Shown: positions 50,701 to 61,100 of the stretch, piece after piece
Numbering within the stretch: the stretch's first letter is position 1
Layout: every line of letters begins with the position of its first letter
Assembly (NCBI GenBank): GCA_026261815.1
Contig: JAMPIT010000691.1
Coordinates: 1 to 64,000 of the forward strand
DNA from: Monarcha castaneiventris obscurior
Lineage: Eukaryota > Chordata > Aves > Passeriformes > Monarchidae
Length of the DNA: 64,000 nt
Direction of reading: 5' to 3'
Program-made: the position numbers and the translations under genes
Notes under the pieces: generated by a model
The model's database searches: none
Told to the model about the DNA's origin: nothing
What the model saw: only the letters and a program-made list of their open reading frames with translations

Positions 50701-50945
50701 GAGGCTACGGAGTGAGGACACGAGTGTGCCATTACCTTATTGATGTCCCACAGGACCAGCCTGCTCTGGCGCTTGGCGAACTCCAAGGCGGTCGCTCTCC
50801 CGACGCCATGGCCAGCGCCCGTGATGAGCACCAGCTCCCCGCTGAGAGACTTTCTCCTCACAGGCACGAACAGCTTCACAAAAGCCTCCAGGTAGGAGTA
50901 GAGGAGCGTGGCCAAACACAAGAGAAGCTCCAGAAACAGATTCAT
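41733..50945 (-). CDS. HSD17B11: 17-beta-hydroxysteroid dehydrogenase 11/13-like, copy 2 (7 exons, probable recombinant)
   Basis: Exons 5' to 3': 50945-50736, 48562-48455, 47846-47715, 47072-46966, 43284-43147, 42891-42775 and 41820-41733. They give 900 nt in frame, 299 residues, with every splice site intact. [13 protein letters not shown]172, Y185 and K189 are kept. Differences from copy 1 include A36G, CPVF to CPSF in exon 5, and a largely different C-terminus (exon 6 ends [13 protein letters not shown]; exon 7 has [20 protein letters not shown]). Two changes are private to this copy: A174G and P180S, both between the catalytic Ser and Tyr. A 2.5-kb CR1 lies in intron 4; a CR1 and a solo LTR lie in intron 1. 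Exons 7-3 go with copy 3, while intron 1 goes with copy 1. Confidence 0.94.
43940..44036. repeat. Three 32-bp tandem repeats in intron 4 of copy 2
   Basis: Three imperfect units sharing CTCTAAGAAGGAGT then TCCC-GG, spaced 32 bp apart, just left of the long CR1. Also in copy 3 at about 57,358-57,454; not found in copy 1. Confidence 0.75.
44150..46630 (+). mobile_element. 5'-truncated CR1 LINE (about 2.5 kb) in intron 4 of copy 2
   Basis: The plus strand encodes degraded CR1 pol. It begins in the last part of the endonuclease ([13 protein letters not shown], then [32 protein letters not shown]), followed by a linker ([16 protein letters not shown]) and reverse transcriptase blocks ([37 protein letters not shown]). 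It ends with the CR1 3' tail (GACTCGATGATCTTAAAGGT through GATTCTATGATTCTAT). Several frameshifts and stops break the frame, and the position of the catalytic FADD box reads CAED (45775-45786), so it is dead. The exact 5' end is uncertain. Absent from copy 1. Confidence 0.92.
48777..49165 (-). mobile_element. CR1 3' fragment in intron 1 of copy 2
   Basis: Same insertion as in copy 1, at the same place and with the same ends; it differs by a 6-bp indel and a few substitutions. Absent from copy 3. Confidence 0.9.
49378..49927 (+). mobile_element. Solo LTR of an avian endogenous retrovirus in intron 1 of copy 2
   Basis: The duplicate of the LTR in copy 1 with the same ends and the same flanking 5-mers; it carries a few substitutions and a short deletion near 49,724. 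No internal region is present. Confidence 0.8.
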
Positions 50946-51178
50946 TTTCCCCCGGAGCTCCTTCGAGGACCGAACTGAGCTTTAACCTCTTTTAAGGGGA
51001 CTCGGGTTGTTGATTCACCCACTGCCCGCCCCAGCGCGCGCCGCTGGTCCCGTCCATTTCCGCAGGATCCACCCCGCACCGGCGGGGGCGGGGGCCCGGG
51101 GCGGCTGCTCCGCCCAGCTGTCCCACGCTGAGCTCCCGCTGTCCCTGCGCTGCTGTCCCTCGGCTGCCGCTGGGTGAG
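50390..51178 (-). promoter_or_regulatory. CpG-rich promoter and first exon of HSD17B copy 2
   Basis: A near-identical duplicate of the copy 1 promoter region, including the TATA-like TTAAAA 45 bp upstream of the ATG at 50945. Copies 1 and 2 are therefore expected to share transcription signals. Confidence 0.5.
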
Positions 51179-54100
51179 CGGTGCGGAGGAGCTGCAGTCT
51201 GCCCTCCAACCTGTCCTAGCAGAAACATGTTCGCCCTGCAGCTGACAGGACTTGCCGGGCGTGGATACAGAAATGTGGGTTTTAGGGCGTTTTCTGCCGT
51301 CTTTCTCGGCTGAGGAAAACACAGACGGTAGAGGTGCGCAAACCCCTCATTGTTGTGCCGTTGGTTGTGACATTGCCGGATGGCATGTGTCAGTCACGCC
51401 GACTATTCATTCTCTGTTTCCTTTGTCCCCACACAGGTGGCAGTGCCTTCGTGTCCCTCTCTCAGGCTCTTGTGTCAAAGAAGCAGCAAAACATGCTCTT
51501 GTTTGTCATTTGCTGCAGGTGGGAAAGGGATGGAAGTGGCAATGAAATTGCTCATCCAGTTACTGACAAAAGCATCTTGAAGTTACATTCAACTCCGTAT
51601 TGTAATTCTTTTCAAATCCTGCTTTGTGACTGTTGAGTCGCTCAGTGCCATGAGGTCCTTGAGCAGTTTTCTTCGTGGTCCTTCCTTCCATTGCATAGCT
51701 GTGCATTGTCAGCAGACTTTGTCCCCCACCATCCTCTTCCAGGTCCCTTAAGGAAAGCTGAATGAGAAGTCCTTTCAATTTCTGAAACTCCACAGGTGAT
51801 CTCTTGCCTAGCTGTTTCTCTGTCTTTTATGTAGTTATCCATACTCAGACCTTCCATCTTATGCTACAGCTGCTTAGTTTCCATAAGTCCTTTGAAAAAT
51901 GGCATTGAATTGCATGAATTGGGTCATTTTTATCTAATTGAGTCTGAATCACACAACTCACACCTGGACTCGCTTGTATGTAACAGAGTATCCAGAACCT
52001 TAACCAGAACATGAATGCTTATAGGAAATAGGAGAAAAGTACTTTCAGGTGTTTCTTCCAGCTTTATCAATGTAACTGCATGGCCTTTCCTGGAAAGGAT
52101 TGCTGACCTTACTGCTTTGTTTTTCAGTTAGAAAACCAGATGTATTATGGTCATGTTCATAATTTCATTTAAGGATATCCTTGGGGAAGTGTGAAGGGTT
52201 CACAAGCATCTCTCAACAGACCAAAATCGTGTCCAGTTCAGACTACAGTTTTCGAAAAGTATAATTTTTGTTCTGGTGGTTTGGCTGCAGCTCACCTTGT
52301 CAGTGAGAGACTGGGTCAGTTCCAGCACAGCGATTCCGACCTAGGCGCTTCCTACTTCTCTCTTGGAACTTGGTTCTCTGCTTAATGAACACATCATCAT
52401 TTGGGCCAGACCTCAATTGCACGGCTCAGTGGTGCTGTCATTTTCCTGGCACAGGGCTCCAGTCAGTGCTGGGGCCAAGGCAGAGGAGGCAGGGAGGGCA
52501 TGGAACTCTGACTCCAAGAGACACCTCAGCAGGAGGCAGAGCACAGGGCCACAATCACTGACCTGACTCATAAGGCGTCCTGGGCCAGGGTGTGAGGTAC
52601 CACTCTCCAAATTTGGGACTTAGCTGTAGGTGGCTGTATGAAACCTGCTCATGTGGACTCCTGCTGGGCACCCATGAGTGACCAGACTTTGGGATAAGCT
52701 TCAGCTGAGTGTTGTGGCCAGAAGGAGAACTGAGGAGCCTGGGAGGCTTGGTGACTCAGTTCTGGCACTGGTGTTGAGGAGATGAAGGCTGAAATCCTTG
52801 CTTTTGCATTATGTTTCTTTATGCCAAGCAGAAGACTTGCAGCCACAGAAGACACAGAACAGAACCACAGCCACATACGGTGTACTGCACAAGCTGCCTT
52901 GCCCAGTAATTCCTCTGGGCTCTGAGACCCTGGACTAGATCTGGTGAAGCAGGAATCAGTACAGTCTCCCCTTCCTTAGGAGCAAGTGTGCTAAGAAAGA
53001 GACCCTGCAGGAGGGCGCTGTCATCCCCTAGATGGATTTTTGTCTTCCTATTTAATACTGCCATAAGAATCTGAATGATACACAGCGCTAGTGGGAATGG
53101 TGTGCCAGGAGAAGCTAAGCATCTTGTCTGATGTGTCCTGCTGAAGCCAGTCCTTCCCCAGTCTCAGAAAAGGGCCAAGGCATCAGATGCTGACCTGTTT
53201 CTGCAGTCATTTTAAGCTTTTTCTTTGGAGTCACTGGGCTGTACTCTTCCTTTAAGCAAGCATTCAAGTCATGAAATACAAGAAATGTGGAAGGTGGATA
53301 CTGGGAGAGGCTAAGCTGGGGGGGAAGTTAAGAATGTTTGCCAGCCATACAAGAGACAACTGTCAAATACCTACAAATCAGTAAAGTACTTATTTAGCCT
53401 CCATGTTCCAGTGAGTGCTAAGGACAAACATTTTGGCCAATATGCTGCTTGCTCTGAGCGTTCTTTTGAACTTTTGAAGCATCTGTACTTTTAGACTTTT
53501 TTGACTCCTCACTAGGTAAGAATAGGTGGAAGTGAACATAATCAAAAAGCCACACAGATACGCTTTGGCTTCAAAAGTCTCACATATGTGACGGGACTGT
53601 CATGGTAGCAAGAGGGCAATATGCAGCTCAAAAAGAAGCAGGGATGCAACCCCCGCCACCAATTTGTCTTGGTTTTTGAATGGAAACCATGCCTAAGTAT
53701 TCTTTGATTGGCTTACAACTTTTTTTTTTAATGTCCCGAATTTTGTGAACCCCGTCTTTTCTTTCCTGTCTCGGCTGCAGGAATCTTGCACTGTGAAGCA
53801 CAAGAGCTGGAGTTGGGAAGTTGTGCTTTGACACACCCCGAGTGTCCTGTTACATGAATGTTCCATGTGCAAAATGGAAGAGCTGTGTGTTATTTAAGCG
53901 GTCAACAGTGCTTCTACCTGTTGCCAGCTAAGAGCAGGAGGAGCTGGGTGGTGAGGGCTCTCCCTTTTCTGAAGAACCTGTCTACAGAACAGCTTGAAAG
54001 GCTCAGGTGAACAGGACAGATTCCAACTGTGCCAGAGGTGGCAGCCTGGGATGGCTGCGGGCCAGCAGTGCCTGCAGCGGGTGGGAGTTGCACAAGTGGG

Positions 54101-54514
54101 TGCACAGATCCTCTGTGCTCTGGAGGGGTCTTTGACCCGTGTGTCATCAGCTGCTGCTCTCTTGGACCACAGGCCAAAGACCTTTAGGGGTTTCAGCTCC
54201 TGGCCATCAGAGCAGGCCCCTGGCTTGTGATGAGGTGCTGTGTGAAGGCTGGTCTGGAGCCTTCCCCAGCAGCCCCTGCCCTGGCACCGCCTTTAAGCCC
54301 TGGCCCTTGCATGGGCTGCACTGCCTGGCCCTGCACCTCACTGATCCTGATGCGGCTTCCCCCGTGCCCAGGGACTGCGTCATCCCTGCAGCCTGGGCTG
54401 GTGTTTGGCAGACTCTGGCTGATCCTTTCAGCATTATGGCACCTGCTCCACTGTCCTTGCAGTGGAGGTAAACGGGTCCAGACCTGGTTATCACTTCCAT
54501 TGCTGAGAGACACC
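51179..54514. other. Spacer between copy 2 promoter and copy 3 3' end
   Basis: A near-identical copy of the 37.74-41.07 kb spacer at an offset of 13,438-13,439, with only scattered substitutions and single-base indels. No gene is recognised. Confidence 0.7.
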
Positions 54515-55150
54515 TTTGGGTTAGAAAAATGTATTTATTTGTAATAAGGAGTGTTGATGGTGCTAATGCATAATTGATAAACATTGTAATTAGGCATTAC
54601 ATAACAAACAAGGCTGTATTATTTCAATAATACAAATAATTAATCCAATAATGCTCATTACAAATGCACACAAAACTGTAAGTGTTCATTAGAGCACCCT
54701 TTTTAGACTTTAAAATTAATCAATGAGGTGAAACAGGCCACCCACCTCCTTTATAAATTGCTTCTTGCAAGATGCTTTTGCTCAGGGATGAGTCCACGTT
54801 AACATATTCTTAGGCAATCCCTTAGGCACTCAATTAGGCAGCTGTGGTGTCCCAAAGAAAGTCCCACGGGTTTTGTGGGAATTCCTGCCTGCCTCAGCAC
54901 AACGAGATAGAGGTGATGAGATGTACATTCAAAGCAGCCCTTCTAGAGCCACATCTCTGCTCTGCTAGCACTCCCTGTTAGGCAAGTGTGCTCCAGCTGC
55001 AGGTGTGGGATAAGCCCTTAGGTGTGCCTGGGAATGGTGGCCTGGAAGCACCTGCCTTAGCTCTGTTCTGAATCAAGCCAGCTGAGCTATGCTCAGCACA
55101 TGTTCTGTCTTCTCTGGTGCCTCTGGGAAATGAGAATCAGTTCTTGCTTT
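54515..55150 (-). other. 3' UTR of HSD17B copy 3
   Basis: Same layout as copy 2, with the minus-strand AATAAA at 54534-54539 and a single copy of the 21-bp unit that is doubled in copy 2. Confidence 0.6.
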
Positions 55151-58100
55151 TCACTGGGTGCTTCTCTGCCCAATGACTGCATCAAACTTTGGAATGGCCA
55201 GCTTCTTCAGAACATTCAGAGCGCGTTCTGGAATCACCCTGAAAGAGATAAAAACATGAAGTTAAAAGCAGGATAGAAAAATTATGGAGAAAAGTGTCAC
55301 TGCAGGTGAGGGAAGAGCTGGTCTGGTAGCGGAATGCATGCACACACATGGACTGAGACTAAGTATTAAACTGGGCATCATTTCCATAGCTCTTTTCAAT
55401 GTCTGACTAATTAAAGTCCAGTCCCAGCCGTTTAGGACAGTTACAGTGCCAGGTATCTACAGGCAGTATGGGAGCTGCAATACGGCTGCAGGATCCAGGA
55501 AGGTTCAATATGGTACAGACGTAGGTGTGTGTTACATTTCATGCTCTGAAAAGCAGCAGGTCTGTGGAAGGATGAGGCATTACAAGTGAGGTGCAGTTTC
55601 CACTCCTAAGATTCCTTCTCTTAAGTGTTTTGTCTCTTTATCCCTCTCTCCTAAACTCTGACAAAAAAAGCAAAGTTATTCTAAGTGTTTCAACAGCATC
55701 GGATTTGACTTGCCTGTGCTTCTGCACACTTGCACCCTCAACAAGAAGCTCTTGGAGTTGCAAAGAGATTTAAAATCTTTTTCCCGGTCTCTGGTGTTGG
55801 GTTTTGCAAACAAGAAACTACCAAATGTTTCATGAGATACTGTAGGATTTAACGGAGAAGTTAATTTAGGTGTTTGGATGTGAACTCCAGATTTGGAACT
55901 GGAGCTCTGGTGAAAACACCTCCTCAGCAGAGCAGCTACACTGGATAATGTAATAAGTTGTGCGAGAGGATAAATCTTGCTTTACACAGCAGAGAGCAGT
56001 GGAGCCCTTTTGAAGGAATGTTCTCAGCCTCCATGTCCTCAGCGCTAACATGAAGAAACAAACACTAATAAGCAGCAGGTCCTCAGCTCTTTCTGGAACC
56101 ATGCTGACTCAGCATACAAGTTTGAACCTTGTATACTCAGGTAGTTAGTATTGTTGTTTCCACACCCATTGTTTAAATTCCTTTGTACTTACATTTCAGA
56201 AAGCAAAGCAATGTTTAGCTGTGGTGGAACAAAAACCATTTTCTGGTTGGTCACTATTCCTTCCATCAGAGCCTCTACAACTTCTTCAATCTCCAAAATC
56301 CTTCCAAGCCTGCACAGGAAAGCAAACATATAACAGCTGCAGTGGTAAGAAGGGGTGGTACCAGCTGAAAGCTTCACAAATGCACAACCTCAGGTAACTC
56401 AAATGCAACCATTACATGAGTTAAAGGACACTGCAGATTTTCTTTAGCCAATGGGAAGCACTGTTGTTGTACAGCCAGTCGGAACAGAGGCCTCAAGCTG
56501 GGGATAACGTGCAGTGCCTTGATGCAAAGAAGGAAGCACAGGAATGCAGAGCATTGAGAGTTACCTTACAGTGGGGTTTTTGACAAATCCAGTGTTTATA
56601 AAACTTGGACAAAGGCACGTTGTTTTTATTCCATCCTTTCCCAGGGTAGACAGCTCCTCTGTCAGAGCTTTATGAAATCCAACTGCAGCAAACTTGCTTG
56701 AGCTGCAGGAGGGGAAAAAGTACAAATGAGAAGGCAGAAATCCTATTTCCACCTTTCTACAACTGCAAATGGCCTAAACCATCATACACGTACAGTACAG
56801 GCTAGGAGGCAAGAACCTCCAAATAATATAATCCAGCTGAGAGACAGAGCAGGGACTATTCTAACTTTCCCTGTGCCAGAGTGTAGTAGGGGATTAGATA
56901 GTATTGCTTTGGGGAGTAATTGTGTAATGCATAGCAGATAGCTCAAAAAAAGGCACTTTAGTTGAAAACAGACAAACGCCAGGAATTCTTAGAAAATTTC
57001 AACTAAAGCACATCAATCAATGGACATCCTGTTCTTTCACATGAGAGAGGATTCCTAGAAGGAATGTAGCCTGAATCTTGAAAATTAAGAAGGATGGGCA
57101 GGCTAGAAATGGAGATTAACACTCTACTGTTTATTGTACCACACAGGAGCATCTTGTAACAGTTTTGTGTGACTTTTGAAATAGAGGCGCATTATGCAAG
57201 CAAAACTGAGGAACAACCTGCCATGGAAATAGGTGTGGGCCTGGAGACTCCAAAGAAAGGAGAACCACAGAATCAGTTTACTGACTGCTATGGATTTGGC
57301 AGTGTAATCCCAGTAAAATCCTGGCTGGAGAGTTCTCACACTGCTGACAATGAGTGACTCTCTAAGAAGGAGTGCTCCTGGGAAAAGATTGCTCTAAGAA
57401 GGAGTATTCCCAGGAGAACATTGCTCTAAGAAGGAGTGTTCCCAGGGGAAGACTGCTGCAGCTGGAGCTGCGTTTACAGAAGGCTAGATGTGATGCAGAA
57501 TGACAACACACAGTCTAACAGGTTTTCGGTGCATGCACCGTGATTTTCCTGACACGTTTCAAGTAGAAAAGTAATTTGATGTCCTGATGGCAGAAGGTCA
57601 GCAGGGTGGATCTCTTGGTGGGAGAACACCCAGCCAGGACAAACAGGCAGATGAGGTGTTCTACAAGCAGCTGGCAGAAGTCTCATGGTTGCCAGCCCTC
57701 CAACTTGCCAGATGTCTGCTGGAAATACAACACAGCAGAGAAGAAGCAGCCTAGGAGGTTCCTGGAGCGTTTGGAAGACAACCTCCTAACACAACTGGTA
57801 AGAGAACCTACCAGAGGAGGTGCCCTGGTAGACCTGCTGTTTGTAAACAGAGGACTGGTGGGTGATGTGGTGGCTGGTGGCAGTCTTGGGCAGAGGGACC
57901 ACAAAATGTCAGAGTTTTCAATAGGGGGTGAAGTAAAGAGGGGCACCAGAACTTCCACCTTGGAGTTCTGGTGGGCAAACCTTGGCCTGTTTAGAACATT
58001 GATTGACAGAGTCAGTCCTGAAGGGCAAAGGGGTCCAGGAAGGCTGGATAGGCTTTAAAAAGGAATTGTGAAATATTCAACCGCAGGCTGTCCCCATGTG

Positions 58101-61100
58101 GTAGAAAGACAAGTTGTCAGGGAAGAAGACCAGCCTGGTTAAACAGAGAACTTAGGCTGGAACTTTGGGGGAAAAAACCAATGTATCCTCTCCAGATGGA
58201 GGGTCAGATAACTTGGGAGGATTATAAAGATGTTGCGAGGTCATGTAGGGAGAAGATTAGAAGGACCAAAGTGCAACTAGACCTTGGCCTTAAAGACAAC
58301 AAAAACAGTTTCTATAAACACAGCAAAAGGAGGGTCGAGGAGTGTCTCCATTATTTGTTGAATGCAGGAGGTAGTGTAGTGACATGGGATGAGGAAAAGG
58401 CAGAGGAACTGAATAGCTTCTTTGTTTCTGTCTTTAATATTGTCCAGTTGTCCCTCGGGACCAGGATTCTCAGCTCCCAGAGCTGGAAGTTAGGGACAGA
58501 GAGCTGAGGGAAGTGCCAGGTAGACAATCACAAGTCCACGACTCCTGATGGGATCCATGCCAGAGTAATGAGGGAACTGTTGAAAGAACTTGCCAAACCA
58601 CTTTCAATCACCTACCAGCAGTCCTGGTTAACTGGACAAGTTTCATCTGGCTGGAAATTGGCAAATGTAACACCCATCTACAAGAAGGGTCAGAAGGATT
58701 ATCTGGGGAATTACAGGCCTGGCACCCTACCCTTGGTTCTGGGCAAGGTTATGGAAGAGATCATCCTGAGTGCCAGCACAGGGCACAAGCAGGACAACCA
58801 GGGGATCAAGCCCAGCCAACATGGATTTATGAAAGGAAGGCCCTGCTTGACCAACCGGATCTCCTTGCATGACAAAGTGGCCCACTAAGCAGATGAGGGG
58901 AAGGCTGTGGATGTGTCTATCTAGGGTCTATCTAGACTTCAGTGAAGTGTTTGACACCATCTGCCAACAGCATCCTCCTCCAAAAACTGGCGGCTTGCAG
59001 CTTGGGTGGGTGGACCCTCCAATGGGTAAAAATCGGGCTGGATGGCTGGGCCCAGAGAGCTGTGGTGAATGGAGACCAATCCAGTTGGCAGCTGGTCACT
59101 GATGGTGTTCCCCAGGGCTCAGCTCTGGGGCAGTCCTGTTTAACATCTTTATGGATGATCTGGACACAGGGATCGAGTGCACCCTCAGTGACTGTGCAGA
59201 AGACCCTGAGTTGGGTGGAAGTGTTGATGTGCTCAGGGGATGGAAGGCTCTGCTGGAGTCCTGGACAGACTCAATCTGAGCTGAGGACACGACTGAGGGA
59301 GGCTCAGTAAGGTGAAGTGTGGGGTTCTGCACATGGGCCATGCAACCATACAGGCTGGGTGAGGAGTGGCCTGGGACAGAAAGGGACACCTGGGGGTGCT
59401 GGTTGACAGCAGCTGAGCATGAGCCAGAGTGTGCCCATGTGGCCAAGAAGGCCAATGGCATGCTGGCCTGGATCAGCCAGCAGGACCAGGGCAAGTGGTT
59501 GTTCCCCTGCACTCAGCACTGGTGAGGCCACACGTCGAGTGCTGTGTCCAGCTCCGGGCCCCTCACTTTATAAAGGAGAGTGAGGAGCTGCAGCATGTCC
59601 AGAGAAGGGAAGCAAGGCTCGTGAAGGGTCTAGAAAACATGTTTTATGAGGAATGGCTGAGGGAGCTGGGTTTGTTTAGTCTGGAGAAGAGTAGGCTCAG
59701 GGAGGACCTCGTGGCTCTCCAAAGCTCCCTGAAAGGAGGTTGGATGGAGGTGGGGTCGGTCTCTTCTGCCATGCCTGCAGTAAGAGGAATAGAGGAAATG
59801 GCCTTAAGCTGAGACAGGGGATGTTCAGATGAGGTATTAGAAAAAATCTTTTCACTGCTAGGGTGGTCAGGAACTGGAATAGGTTCCTCAGGGAGGTGGA
59901 GGAGTCACCATCCTGCAGGTGTTTAGGAAGCATTTGGATCTGGCACTGGATGATGTGGTTCAGGGGTTACAGTGGCAGTGCTGGGTGGATGGTTGGACTC
60001 GATGATCTTAAAGGTCTCTTCCAACCCTGATGATTCTATGATTCTATTTTTATACTGTACAGTCAATGCCACAATGGTAAAAAGAACAAAAGCTACTCAG
60101 TAAGGGTTTACTTGACAGCACTACAACAAATCACAGAATAACTACATTCTAAGAAGGAGAAGGGAAGAGGATACCTTTTCTGCTAAGCAAAGGTCTGCAT
60201 TGGTGGGGGAGTGAAAACAGGAGAATCTTTCATTAGTAGATGTGTCACATGATTATTCTTTCATAGAAACATTGCTCCCGATTCAGTCAGAGCTAATAAC
60301 TGGGTACTTTCTGATGGAGAAGATGCAATTAAAATTAAAAAAAAAAAGAAAAGAAGCAAGCTGATTTCAAAATCACTTACCAATATGCCACCATGTAAGG
60401 AGTCACAAAATGACCTGCAGCCGAAGCCACCGTGACAATGTGCCCGTAGTTGTTGTCCATCATGACTGGCAGAAAAGCTCTCGTGGTCTTGGAAGTCATT
60501 TAAACCAAGAGGCAGAAATGCAGAGGACAGGAAGGAGGAAAGGAACATTGTTTTCTTAGGCAGACTCAGCACTGACCCTCAGTGTCATTCACTAGGTGGC
60601 CAAAGCTATCCCTAAAGCTACGAGCTGCACAGCACCTCAGATTCCCAGAGCCACAGGGATACCTGCTCTCTGACCAGTGGTGCAGTTGGCAACCTGCTCT
60701 CTAAAGGTTTCAGGAGCTGGCTATATACAGGAGATGGTTTTCACATCTTTCCTTTGCTGCTTTTAGGTTTCAGGCGTCAGCGGAAATGCAGGCAGGGTCT
60801 CACCCCCAGCACGTACAATAAACCACTTGTCAACCTATGGCTTCTCTTTTCTTCTGCCCCAAACAAGTAGGGCTGAACAGCTGAAACCCTCCCACCCTGT
60901 CAGCCCCCCGACACCTCTGACAGAGGCCAGTGCGTGCCGCAGGTGAGGCTGTCACCTGCCAGCTCAGATCAGCAAGAGGCTGTTCCAGTTCCCCAGCAGA
61001 CATTCTGCTTGGGTGTCCCTGTGCTATACAGTTCACTTGGTAATGCACTGCTAATAATGGTTGGTCCAAATTGCCTCCCCAGTGACACTCCCAAAAAGCT

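Larger units (their letters stand above)
38846..52284. repeat. Array unit 2, containing HSD17B copy 2
   Basis: A 13.44-kb unit. The stretch up to about 48.3 kb is nearly identical to 52.28-61.7 kb, with only scattered substitutions and a 21-bp indel. The stretch from about 48.7 kb on is nearly identical to unit 1. It carries both the long intron 4 CR1 (shared with unit 3) and the intron 1 CR1 plus LTR (shared with unit 1). Confidence 0.9.
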